From: Colletotrichum lupini
Taxonomy: Eukaryota > Ascomycota > Sordariomycetes > Glomerellales > Glomerellaceae
Direction: 5' to 3'
DNA: 64,000 nucleotides
NCBI RefSeq assembly: GCF_023278565.1
Contig: NC_064673.1
Location: forward strand, 2,480,001 to 2,544,000
This document shows positions 23,701 through 35,431 of this stretch, piece by piece (the first letter of the stretch is position 1; each line of letters opens with the position of its first letter). A model generated the notes under the pieces. It had not been told where the DNA came from, searched no databases, and saw only the letters and a list, made by a program, of their open reading frames with translations. Position numbers and translations under genes: made by a program.

Positions 23701-26700
23701 TAGAGCTTATTTATTTTATTAATAACCTTATATGTTTTTAAAGATTTAATAATTACTAACTTATTATTTTTAAAAAGCGCGTTAAGGAATGCGTTAATAA
23801 TATTATATTAGTTTATTTTAAGGTCGAATTAAGTAATTATTATTATTATAAGCCTAAAGGCCTTTATAATAAGTATTAAAAAATATATATTTTATAAAGG
23901 GTTAAGTAGTTATATATCCCCCCTTATATATATACGTACCTTTACTTCGCTAACCTCGTTATTAACGTCGTACTTATAAATATATACTTACTTTAATAAA
24001 AATAGGATCCCTTATTTAAGATTATAATTAATCTCTTTTTATATACTAATATTCCTTAGCTTTTTTATTTTTATATTTATAATATTTCTAAATAGGTTTT
24101 ATAATCATAATAAGAGATATTGAATATTACTAAACTTTTTTAATAAGCTCTAGAAGTTAATTTTAATAAGTCGTAATTTCTAAACTTCTTTAAAGCGCTC
24201 TAAGTAAGTCCTATAAACTACTTCTTTTACTATTTAATAAAGTATTATATATTTTATATTACTTTTTTTTATAGCTTTTTACTAATTAAGTATAAAAATA
24301 AAAAAAAGTAGTCTTAGAAACGGTTATAATAATCGCTATTTTTTATATTTAAATATAAGAGCGTTACGAAAATATTACTATCGAAGCGTTATAAAGGTCT
24401 ACGGGCCTAGTTTAAATATCTAGGACCTAATAAAGCTTTACTTAGTACTTAATAAGGTAGTTTTTATAAGCTTTATTTTTATATAATAATAAAGGTTTAT
24501 TATAAAAGTTCTTTATTAATATTAATTTTAATATTAAGAATTACTTTTTTATAATTAGTACCTCGTTTACTATATACTTTAGTATTTTATTAAGAACTAT
24601 TAAGAATTAAAAGCTTAAGGACCTTTATAATATATATAAATACTTATAAAGAGGATTATAAACTACGCAAAGCCGTTTATAATTTAGTTATTATATCCCC
24701 TTTTTTACCCCTATTTCTAAGCTTATATAAGGGGGTTATTTTAGGAATTGATAATAATAATAAAACTATATTAGCCTTTTTAGCCTTATTTATTATACTC
24801 TAAAGTACGTTTGTTAATTACTTAGCGTCTTAAATAGTTAAAAATTTAATAATAATATTATTCTTAATTATAAAATTATTTTAAGTATTAATATTTTTAA
24901 AGTTTAGATCTACTTTTCTAAATATTTAAACTAACTTATTATTAATATTAAAAAGTTCTAATATCTCTTAAATTACTAAATTTACTTATTTATTTATAAT
25001 AACTTACTCTTTATATACGGGATTATAAAAAACTTCTTTATTAAACTTAATATCTTTTATAATAAATACTTACTTAAGTACGGGTACTTAGACCTTATAT
25101 AAGTTATATATTTTTAATATATATTTAACTAAGTATCCTATATACTTATAGAAAAGTACTTTAAACTCTTTTTAATATATACCCTTTTTATAATCCTTAT
25201 AAAAAGGGTATATTTAGTAGTTATATATATAAAAGCTACCGAGATATAGAGTAACCGGTTTAATATCCCGTACTTAATAACCCGTTTATTACTAACGTTA
25301 ATACCGCTTTTATGAATTAATTTCTATTATAATAAGTAAATCTCCTTTATTAGCCTCTCGTAAGGTAATATTATAAATAGAAATTACTATTAATACTATT
25401 TTATTTTGTAAATTTATAAAAAGGTTTAGAAAAGGTATATTTTATAAACTTTAGTAATTATAAGTTAACTTACTCTTTTAGTATTATTTATAAGTTCTTT
25501 TATATATAAAAGTAAAAGTTTTATTTTAATTCTCAGCTCGCTATACTACGTTTTATATATATATTTAACGTTTATAATTAAGAGAGCGGTCTTATTATTA
25601 TTATTAAAAAAGTAAATTAGAGTCCTTTTTTAATAATAAATCGCTACTTTAAGGCTTTATAATACGAAAAGTACTTCTTTTTTTATTTTAATTTTTAAAG
25701 AAAAACCCCTAAGCTACTTATTATATTTATTAAAAACTATAAATATATATTATTATTTATTAAGAAATAGTTTAAAATAAAAGAGATCTTAGTATATATA
25801 GTACTATAGCTATAAAGCTTTTCTTAAGGGTAGTCCTCTTAAAATTATTATTTTAGTTTTAAATAATATATATACTTTATACTTAACTTATAATAAAAGT
25901 TTAATATATATACTTCGAGTTTTATATAGTAATTAATAAAAAGTATTAAGTTTAAAATAACCTATTTTAAAGTATTAAAAGAGCGCGCTATTAGACTTTT
26001 TATAAGTATATTAATATAAATAACGGAATTCTTTATAGTTAATTAGTAATATAATATTAACTAGGTTTTATAAAATATGCTTAAGGTTTATAAAAAAAAG
26101 ATAAGATTAGAAGAGCTTATATTTAAAAAAGACTAGATTGTTCTTTTAAATAAGCTACTTTTTAATAGTATTTTTATAAAGTATTCTTTATTATAAAGTA
26201 TAATCTAAACCGTAATACTAAAGTACGCTTCTATTTAATAAAGTCTCTAAAACTATATTAATATAAAATCCCTCGATATAAGTAACGTTTTAGAGCTTTA
26301 AATTATAAGTTCCTTTTTTCTTAAGTCTATTTAAAATATCCTTTATAATACGAGTACTACGTATAATAATAAGTAATATAATAGTTCTTAATTTAACGTA
26401 GTTTTTATTACTTAATAATACGTAACTCTCGGGTTTAAATAAGCTTTTATTATTAACTAAATATATTATTTTATAGCTATTTATTATTATATTTTAAAAA
26501 ATGGAGTAAGTATTACTTATAGGGGTACTAAAAATTACGTTTATTTTTAAGTCTTAACTTTTTATAAATATAATAACTACGTAGCCCTCGTTTTAGTTTA
26601 TTAATAAGCTCGCTATAAGTTAATTAGAAAATCTTTTTAAAAACTTAGGTTTTTTAGGGGTTCTATTATTCCTTAGCTAACTAGCTTTTTTAAATTTATT

Positions 26701-28019
26701 ATAAAGTAATTTTTATTTACTTAATTTAATAGCGGCAAGGACTTCTTTTATATAGCTCTTTAATATTTATATTAATAACTTATTAATACTTTAGTTTATA
26801 AATACTTATTTTAATTTTTAGTACGCTATAGGGCGCTATAAGTATACGTAATTATAAAAGTATATAACGTTATTTTTATTATTTATATTATTAACTAAGT
26901 TAAAATGTTTAGTAAAAGTAAAATAAGCCCCTCTTTAACTTAAAAGTTATTTAGTATATACGTTCTAAGTTACTAAACTAAATATATATGTAATCTCTTC
27001 GAGTGTCTTTATATACGTTTTAAAAGCTATTAATATACTAAAGGTCTTATATATACGTTAGCCTTATATAGGGTTAAGTCTAGACTTAACTATAATTAAG
27101 AAATTAAGTATAGTAATTTTCTTATTAATTTTTAAAATATTATACGTTTTAGCTTAGAGGTAAGTAAATTACTACTCTTTATATTAGTATTAAGAGTTAA
27201 TTCCGGTCCTCGCTTTATTAAGGGCTTATTAATACTCCTCTCGAATTATATTTTTTATTATTAATTCGGGGGGCGTAAATTCTTATTTTAAATATTTAAC
27301 GATTTATTATATATTAAACTTAGTACTATTCTTAGTAGCTTTATAAAATACGTATTTATATAGTATAACGTTAACTAATTTTATTAATTACTAAGCGAGG
27401 ATTTTAATATATATATTAATAATATCATATTTATAAGCTATAAGTTACTTATGTTTAGTATTAAGCTCTTATTATTTTTAAATACTCTTAAGTATATAGA
27501 TCCTTTTTATAAGTATAATATAGGGATAGATTTATTTATATAAAATAAGTAATATAGCTAGCTTTATAAAAAAAAACCTAGCTTAGTTTTATAAGTTATT
27601 TATATTTAAAAAAGTTAAAAGGTTTATATTAAGAGTTATATTTAGAAGCCATTAATAAAGGATTTCTTAGTTTCTTTAGTCGTTCTTAAACGCTTTATAA
27701 CAGGCTTAGTAAGCTTATAGTTTTTTTTATTACGGGTTATAATTAATTATTTAAATTCTAAAAATAAAATAAGCGCTATAGAGGGGTTAAAGAATATATT
27801 AAAATTTAAAGCGTTTAAATTAACGTATTTCTAAACCCCAACGCCTTTATTTATAATACGAAGTACGTTAAACTATTTAATTTAATTATTATAATTAGTT
27901 AATTTAACTTAGGCTAAAGTAAGTATAAATAAGTTAGTTATTTTAAAAAGATTATAAAAATCGTATTAATAAGTACGTTATTATAATATAAGGTCTTAAT
28001 TAAGAGCTAGGCTTATAAT

Positions 28020-28196
28020 TATTACGAATTATAGTACGTAGTAATAAGTATACGGAGTATAGTAAAAGTAGCTTAACTATTAAAATAGAAATAGATAAAA
28101 AAAAAAGGTCTATATATACGATATCTAAGATAGATACGTGATTTAGCACGTGATGGGCACTTTATAAAGTACGATTACTATCCCTGTTACGTGATA
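28020..28196 (-). repeat. 5' LTR of copia copy 1
   Basis: 177 bp. Its outer ~70 bp (for example ACGTGATTTAGCACGTGATG) keeps G/C where the other LTR has A/T, so the edge next to unique DNA escaped most RIP. Confidence 0.8.
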
Positions 28197-29468
28197 GATA
28201 GCGACTAAGTCTTAAGTATGTGATCTGAGAAAGCCCGAGCCCGGACTGACTCCGGACATCTTCAACTATCTGTCCGATGATTGTGAATCATTAAGTTTTC
28301 CCGCGATAGTATCAATCAAATTGGATTATCAGCTACGAAGTTTCCACTTTGCCTAAATGGTTGAGAGATCTTCAACTGATTCCATTGTCACTTGCTCGCG
28401 AGTCGTGAGCGCCGGATATGGTTTCTGCCAAGACCCAGCACAGACACATCTTCTATGGTTAGTCGCCGAGAATTTCCTCAGACTTGGTGTAAGGTGACTG
28501 CCATCACGAGATTTAGAATTCGGCGATTAGCTGGGTCAAGCTGTGGTTGAGTCTGTAGTGTAATCATTTGAAAGGAGTGACTTTTTCGCGAGGTCATGTG
28601 AGGCTGATTGGTGATTTGGGTTAGACGACCTTGATGAGCTGGACGTTGGGTTATCTACCCTAGTCGCTTGTTCGTAAGCGGAGTTGAAAGTGTTTGTCTA
28701 TCTCCTAGTTATGTCTCGTGTTCGGTGAGACTGATTGAAATCTCTCTGTCGTCTATAACACTCATTTGTCTGAAAACATCTGTGATGTCTTTGTATTTGT
28801 GAGGCTTCTGATGCCGTGGAACGCCCACCATCCCAATACCGTACAAAGTTCTTTTCGTAATATCCCCTTCTTTGCTAAACGTTCATGTATGGCATATGGG
28901 CCTTCTTGATTATTCTACTATTAATATCGATGATGTTACTTTCGCGGTTGCCATAACACTCGCAATCCTCCGATCGGTCGTTGTTGTTCGGTTTCTAGCG
29001 TGATTCTTTCTTCGGCAATCCCGATTTACGAGGACTTAGGCCTCGAAGCGAGAGGTGCTAGGGTCATTCAGAGTGCGCCCAAAACTTGAATCTCGAACCA
29101 TGAGACGATCCCGACTTTACAGTGGGACATTCTCGCCGGCGAGCCGAAGACATCGCGTAGCTCGGCTTTGATTGTTTGCTTGCCCCGTTCTCTTCCAAAA
29201 AAGTAAAAAACAGTGATTCTGCGAGTCAATTGAGCCAAGACTTGGAGCCTGGAGATGCCCTGTTGAGATTACGAGCGTGTTCCGTAGCGGGGGTTCATCC
29301 GGTCTTACGCAGTTACGAACTACTACATATATGATAATTAGCTACGCCGCGTCAAAGGTTGGTTGGACCATCTAAACAACAGCTCTCACGTTCATTTTAC
29401 CAACATCATTTAACGCTCCCTACCCTCTACTCGGAAACCTTCACTTTTACATTCTCTCTATTTTCACG
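28197..29468. other. Intergenic; upstream region of the small secreted protein gene
   Basis: About 1.27 kb of ordinary composition without a supported ORF. An AT-rich TACTACATATATGATAAT stretch near 29321-29340 and a pyrimidine-rich stretch near 29410-29460 are plausible core promoter and transcription-start context for the gene at 29469. Confidence 0.4.
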
Positions 29469-29902
29469 ATGCAGTCTTCTTTCTTCTTGGCTGCTCTCAT
29501 GGCCGCGGTTGTACCCGCATTCGCCTATGAGGTGGGCACTGGCTCATGCTGCACAGCTCAGCTCAAAGCCTGCCACGAACAGGGTGCCGATGCCTGCATC
29601 TGGACCAACGCAGCCATTTGCGTCAACAACCCCAAAAACTCTGTCCCTATCGACGAGACTTGCAACGAGAAGTGCCCTACTGCCTCCGTAAAGACCCCGG
29701 ATGGCTTCATCTACAAGTTCCAGAAGCACAAGTGAGTTCCTCATTAGACTGGTGTCTGTCTTTTCACATACTTAGACCAGTGACTAATCAATTTAACAGC
29801 GCTCCCGCCGGTACTTGTGTTTGCAGCAACACCAACCCGAATGTTGGAAAATACTGCTACGGGCGTAAGAGAGACCAATTCCGAGGTACGGAGAGGGCCT
29901 GA
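29469..29902 (+). CDS. Small secreted 10-cysteine protein
   Basis: Two exons: 29469-29731 and 29800-29902. The 68 bp intron has GTGAGT, a TGACTAATC branch and AACAG acceptor. The 121-residue product begins with a clear signal peptide (SSFFLAALMAAVVPAFA) and contains ten cysteines, including an adjacent Cys-Cys near residue 27-28 and a C-terminal CVC pair, enough for five disulfides. There is no transmembrane segment or GPI signal. No named family recognised. Architecture is that of small secreted cysteine-rich proteins, which in plant- or insect-associated fungi are often effectors or antimicrobials. It lies just outside the tailoring cluster. Confidence 0.75.
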
Positions 29903-30146
29903 ATCAAGGCATGGAGCTATTTAGACAGAGGCGTTTGCAAAATTGTTTTGAGAGAATGTATTATAAGCTTAGACCTTACAGTCATTTTGGGAACTCCATG
30001 AACTATTCAAATTCGCTGTTTAGTGGCCTTTGTCTATCCTCGTATCACGCTCATGAAAAACTCTACATGTCGGGGACCGGTTCTCGTCTCATAGCTCCCT
30101 GCTAGAAACATGGACCGGGGTTGAGTATTGCGATTCCATAGCCATA

Positions 30147-31468
30147 TCACAAAAAGCTTCGGAAACCGTAATCATGGTTTGACTTGTACACATGTCGTTG
30201 AAATGCGCCAATGATTTCCTCGATCTGAGGGTCTTGAGGTGGGAGGACGTGAGACATGATGAGACCACAGAAGCCGTTGGTTCGATCAATAAACTGTAAC
30301 TTATGTTTAGCAGACAAAGTTGAAAGGGGAGAGGGCAAAAGCGGACCCAAAATTGGTTCGTTCCACCGCCCCATGCCAAAGTATTTGGTCCCCGGGGGCA
30401 CTCCGCCTCGGAACGACGGCCGTCGATCAACATTCCTCCCAATCCCCAATTGTAGACCTCGCCGCGGTAGAAGTCGCCAATGGTAAGTTTTCGCCTGTCG
30501 AAATCTGCTTGCAGAGCTGCTCTGCTTTGGTCCGACAAGTTGGCCTGAAACATCATCTCCACAGAATCGGGCTGGAGCACACGCCTGTCGTTGCTGAAGA
30601 TGGAAAAGATGAGCTCCATGTAGTCTCCTGCGCTGCAGTAAGCCCCATGGCCTCCGAAGCACTCCGTGTCGACTCCTTGATTTAAGGTCAGGACATCAGG
30701 ATGCACCCCGAGTCTCCCGGTAGTTACGTTTCTTTCCGTGAGGGTGGCGACCTTGTGATCTTTCCCCTCTGCGTTTGGCCAGAAAGTGAAGCTAGATGCT
30801 CCCAGGGGTGCCCACACGTGTAGTCTTAGATATTTTTCCAGAGACATGCCGGTAAGCTGCTCTATCAGTTTGCCTGCCCAATCTGGCCCACAACCATAGT
30901 CCCAACCCTCGCCCGGTTCGAAGAGGAGCGGGTCATCGTAACGCTCTTCAATAGTGGGCTCCAAGGTAGCTGGGAGGCTTCCTCTGAGACTTCGAAGCCG
31001 TTTTAGGTCTTTGTTTTGGAAGTAGTAGCTCGTGCCGGCGGAGTGTGTCAATAAGTGGCGAAGGGTTATTGGGTTGCGACGCTCGTTGAGGATGGGTGAG
31101 TCGTCTGTCCGCCAGCCAGCTAAGACTTTTTGCCGTCCCAGGGCTGGGAGTATGGAGCTCACATCTGTGTCTAGTGCGAGAAGCCGTTTCTCTACAAGCT
31201 GTAATACGGCTACTGTGAGTGGGAGCTTCGAGCAGGAAGCTAGCGTAAAGACGGTGTCTTTGTCGATGGGGGCTTGATTGGGCCATGATGACGATGGCCC
31301 GCCTAGGCATTCGGATACGATATCGGATCCTATCATTGTGTTAGCTGCGAAGGAGGGTCAGGGTCCGATTTTGATCATCTAACCATCAAGACGTTTGGCG
31401 AAGAGTATCAGCGAAGAGAACACGTCGTCCTGCAAAGAATCCTGAAGTAGTCTCTTGAAAGGGGTCAT
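30147..31468 (-). CDS. Beta-lactamase-family transesterase/hydrolase (LovD-like)
   Basis: Three exons: 31468-31384, 31329-30347 and 30293-30147, with introns of 54 and 53 bp. The first intron ends GATAG after a GCTAAC branch. The second has a weak GTCCGC donor, but its removal joins TNQFW to FIDRTNGFCGL exactly as in the family. The serine beta-lactamase-like motif SxxK is SCSK in TLASCSKL (nucleophile Ser). A Tyr motif is at WDYGCGPDW and the C-terminal GG motif at WGGGTNQ. The family includes LovD-type acyltransferases and esterases of fungal secondary metabolism. No signal peptide is seen, so it is probably cytosolic. In this context it may transfer or remove an acyl group from the cluster product. 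Confidence 0.8.
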
Positions 31469-32873
31469 AGTAGGCAAGACGTCATGCTAGATTTAGAAGA
31501 GTTATTGCAGAAGCGACAGGTGATCATTGAGATTAAAGTCTTATGTCAGAGAACGAGAGAACTTGAGAACCTCGGCAGAAGGCTCCGAAGGGGCCCGTAA
31601 GAGGCAACACCTGGGCTGAAAAACTTCGCAAGCAAGTAGCTCTAGTTTCATCGGGACTACCTCATTGAGCAGATTTCATCACGTACTACTATGGAGCCCG
31701 CTATTCCCTATCACATATCTATACCTAACTGATCACATAAGTGGGGGGCAAGTGGTTTGTCCGGGCTATCCGCATTGCGAATTCTCGAATATGATATCTG
31801 AGAACGAGAAAGTCAAATTGCAATATTAGCATGGCTCTGCTGTGTGGGCAATGTCCGTGGACTCGGGACTTTATAGTTCGGTCTCGCATGGGTGGGGGTC
31901 ATTCTATCGGGTTGGTTAATATCATTGGGTTGTCAATGGCGATGACGCGAACGAGTATCTCATCTTGAAGGCGAGAGGATTAACAGCATCGCAGTATGGT
32001 CGGTTCCGTCTGATCTCATTTTGGATTGTTCTCTTTCAATCGTACAAAACAAGATCACAACGGATGCTCTGTTGAATGGCTTTTTACCAACTGCAGACTT
32101 GTGGTGGTATTATTACAGAAGTCAAATCCTTGATGCACCCACAATCAAACAGCTTTCTCGAACATTATGCCAATATGTCGCCCAATTGCCCCTAGATCCC
32201 CCGCCGCTTCCCATGTAGTAAGCTAGGGTGAGCGGGGGTAAGCGAGATAAACGAGCGTATAAAGACTGAGGTTACGGTAACGAGGCCACTGCTATCGAGA
32301 CCGAGATAATCAAAGGCTTCTTAAAACAAATAAATGTTCATAGATGCAAATATAGTGGTTTCATTTTTTTCGGTCTTATAAATATTGAAAGTTGACCTTG
32401 ATGGATTAGGTCCTTTCAAAAGAATCATGTGATAGAGCGTATTGTCTTAGGTAACTACCATATGCAGTATATACACTGTACTCTGAATACGTTTTTAATT
32501 CAACGTAGTAGTTTTAATATAAAAACTGTTATATAATTCGAGATAACTCCTCCTGCTGCTGCGTCCCCCGGCTACACCAACCCGTCATTTCTGTTGGTTC
32601 TGTTACTTCTTCTGATGCCGCGCCACGGAAAGGTGATCGGCAAGAGACTGGAGGAGTCAAACGTTTGAGCATTAGATTAGGGGAGGTGCGATTGTGTGAG
32701 TGAAAACAAGTGCATATGAAACAACCTAGAGCTGTCGCGTTCTGGTCAAAACATTGTTTCGGTCAGAGAGCCTTATGGTGGATTCCCGTGCGTAACGTCA
32801 GACTGCTCAATAACCCTCCACATGGATCAACTAGTATGATGAAGTATAATGGGTAAACTTGATGCATATCTGA
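31469..32873. other. Intergenic, no supported gene
   Basis: About 1.4 kb between the transesterase start and the 3' end of the first P450. One short ORF (32021-32218) without features. It holds the transesterase promoter and an AT-rich patch near 32460-32540. Confidence 0.4.
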
Positions 32874-34556
32874 TCATACAGCTGGTGTCATCTTCACACG
32901 CAGCTGATTCTTTTCAAAGAATCCATACCATTTTTGTTTCAGCCAATCCACCTCCTTGTTTTCCAGCTCGACATCAAAGTTCCACAAAATTGAAGCGATG
33001 ATCAATCGAACTTCGTGATAAGCTAGACTATTTCAGTCAGCATTTTAAGTCGAAGAGACTAGAGATATGAACTAGGTCAAATACCTCTTTCCGAGACAAT
33101 TCCTCGGCCCGTAGAGAAAAGGCTGGAAAACCTCCTTGTTGTCGTCTGAAAATTTAGATGAAGCGTTCGTAAGCCAACGCTCTGGCATAAACTCCATTGG
33201 AAAACTAAAGTGTTTTGCAGAATGATATGCTGCCATATGAGGTATTCCTACCGTGGTCTGCCACTCGGTCAGCAGTCGCGTCTCCATATGCGGTACGGAT
33301 ACACGCAGCATCGATGACTCACCCCTTCTGGAACCCATTGACCGCAGATATTCGCCCCGCAGACTCGCTTCACGCGCCCCAGTGCTCCAGCAACAGGAGG
33401 ATAGAGCCTAATAGCCTCGTCGATGCAGGCTTGGAGGTACTTCAAACCTTGGAGCTTGGAAATCGTAAGCTCGTCTCTTTTCAGGCTGCGAATTTCCTTG
33501 AGCAGAATCTTCATCTTGCTTTCGTTTTTGCAGAGGAAGTAAGTCAACCCACTGAGAAGACTTGCCGTTGTCTCAGATCCTGCGATGAGGAACTCGTACG
33601 AACTAGAGTACATCTCTTCTCGAGTTATGTTGTTCTGCTCCTCGTTACGCTCAACTAAGCTCCAGATATCGCCCCTGTCGGCGCCTTGCTCCAGGCGTTC
33701 GTCAACCCGCTTGACGGCGAAGTTGATGTGCTCATCTCTCATTGTCTTCATTCTCTTGGGTATCAAACGCGTGAAGAACGTCTCGAGAATCGGGTATGCA
33801 CGAAGGAGTAAGGTGTATCCCGAGTACTTAAGTGATTCCTCGATAACCGAAACCCAGGGCACGAAGCTCTCACCACTGAGCATCCCCAAGGGTTTTCCAA
33901 AGGTCAAGTCCGCCATAATATCGAAGGTTGTAAAAGTGTACAGACGAGTCACTTCCACCGACTTGTCTCCCTGACACGTGGCCACCCGGTGCACCTGGTG
34001 GATTTTTTCAACCAGCATATCCACATAGCCTCGAATGAGGTCTTGCTGCCCACGAAGTGCTTTGTCTGAGAATGCATGGCTGAATATCCGCCGTTGGCGC
34101 CTGTGCCCTGAGTCGTTGGCGCGGATCAGACCCCGAACATTAGGCGCAATATCTGGTCCATACATCACCAAGTCCTTTTCGAAGAGGTCTTGCCCGGACT
34201 TGTGGAAGCCATGAATATCCTTCCATACCCGGTGATCAATGTAGCTGAGCTCATCTGGTCCAATCCGAACAATAAGACCATATTGATCATGGAGCCGTTT
34301 GGGAGCGATGGCACCATCCCCTATGACTGTGAAGTAGAGTCGATAAAGCTTTGTGACTGCTGCGAGTTTCGGTCCGGGATAACGGCGAAGGGGATGAAAA
34401 TAGATGCGATAGATGATGACTGCAACGCGATGGATAGAGAACTAAGAGTTGGGGTTAAAACTGCTGTGACGGCCACGGCCGGGGTCGTTGTGACTGACGT
34501 ACTAAGATGGCTACAGCAAGCGTGGCTTGTGCGACTGTGAAATGTGAATGGAACAT
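32874..34556 (-). CDS. Cytochrome P450 A (CYP65/isotrichodermin-hydroxylase-like)
   Basis: Four exons: 34556-34503, 34441-33323, 33257-33085 and 33027-32874. Introns are 61, 65 and 57 bp; the first has a perfect GTACGT donor. The total is 1500 bases, 499 residues. A hydrophobic N-terminal anchor is followed by the hinge HPLRRYPGP. The I-helix oxygen motif is AGSETT (~residue 305), ExxR is EAIR (~362), then PERW, and the heme loop FLYGPRNCLG spans exon 3. These are the residues of an active haem monooxygenase anchored in the ER. It resembles the large fungal class that includes trichothecene C-15 hydroxylases. In the cluster it would hydroxylate the core scaffold; the position cannot be told. 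Confidence 0.85.
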
Positions 34557-35431
34557 ATCTAAGGGTAGCAAACCTATGTTGGTAGAAGGAAATTGCATGG
34601 CTAATGAATTGTTGGAAGAGTCGACACACACTGTGAGTGGTAGAGAACATGTTCTGAAGTAAAGGTTGTTGTTAAGTACTGGCGAAACGGCACGACAAAG
34701 TTAACGGCAATGGGCCCGAAACCGAGCCCGAGTATGAAGTGGGTATGAACTTCCAAAGCCGCATCCAAAAATGTATGTTTTACCTGCCCCTGGACTTCCC
34801 ACGGGGCAGGTGAAGGCCAAGGCTCTTTCTAATACCTAGGCTCAGTCTTGACTCGTCGCGTAACGTGTGCGATACCTGTGCACAATGTGAAAAATCGTCC
34901 AGTGTACAGAGCCCGGGATAACGTTCTAGGTCTCTATGTTATCCACAACTTCAATGATAGTTGTGACTTTCGCTTGTTGCTAATTGTAAGCATTCTATCC
35001 ACCTACTATTGTCCAATGGACACCCATCACCATTCGTTCGTAGAGCAAGCATCTCAAAGCTTAATATGTCAATACAATGATGTATCAATATCGGTACTAA
35101 CGTAGCGTTAATCGCTAGGAACAAAAGATGGTCGGGCTTCCCATCAAATTTGCTCGCCTGGGATTCTCGAAGTGGTCCAGCCGCTCAAAGCTCTCCAAGT
35201 GAGTTTGAGTACACTGCAGTGAAAAGACGTGTTAAAGGAGCCTACAATTGTCGTAGCCTAAAAGCGTGACATATCTAGACTTACTACTGCCTTAAAGAGC
35301 AGGTCTTAGCGTCGTCAGGAAAGCAAGGAAGACATTGCCAATATGTAAGTTGAGGCTGCATCTGAGTAAGAACACTGTTCAAGAGCATGGGGTATACAAT
35401 CTACTCTCACTACTCATTCGTTATCGAGCCT
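34557..35431. other. Intergenic; P450 A promoter side
   Basis: About 870 bases with no supported ORF. It separates the P450 A start from the P450 B stop; both genes run on the minus strand. Confidence 0.45.

Larger units (their letters stand above)
20593..28196 (-). mobile_element. Ty1/copia-type LTR retrotransposon, copy 1, RIP-degraded
   Basis: The element is 7604 bp with two 177 bp direct LTRs (20593-20769 and 28020-28196). The minus orientation is inferred from three things. A polypurine tract (AATTAGGGGGTA, minus strand) lies just inside the left LTR. A primer-binding site inside the right LTR reads GTTATAAGCCTAGC-like, a RIPed match to the anticodon half of initiator tRNA-Met used by some copia elements. 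Copia post-integrase relics such as VKFDE are readable on the minus strand near 25.0 kb. The flanking 5-mers AACAG and GATAG fit a GACAG target duplication after RIP-type transitions. No open frame survives. Confidence 0.8.

Noticed and set aside
20593..28196. AT-rich block considered as mitochondrial DNA or a centromere.
   Set aside because: It has paired 177 bp LTRs, copia relics and RIP-type differences, with ordinary nuclear genes on both sides.
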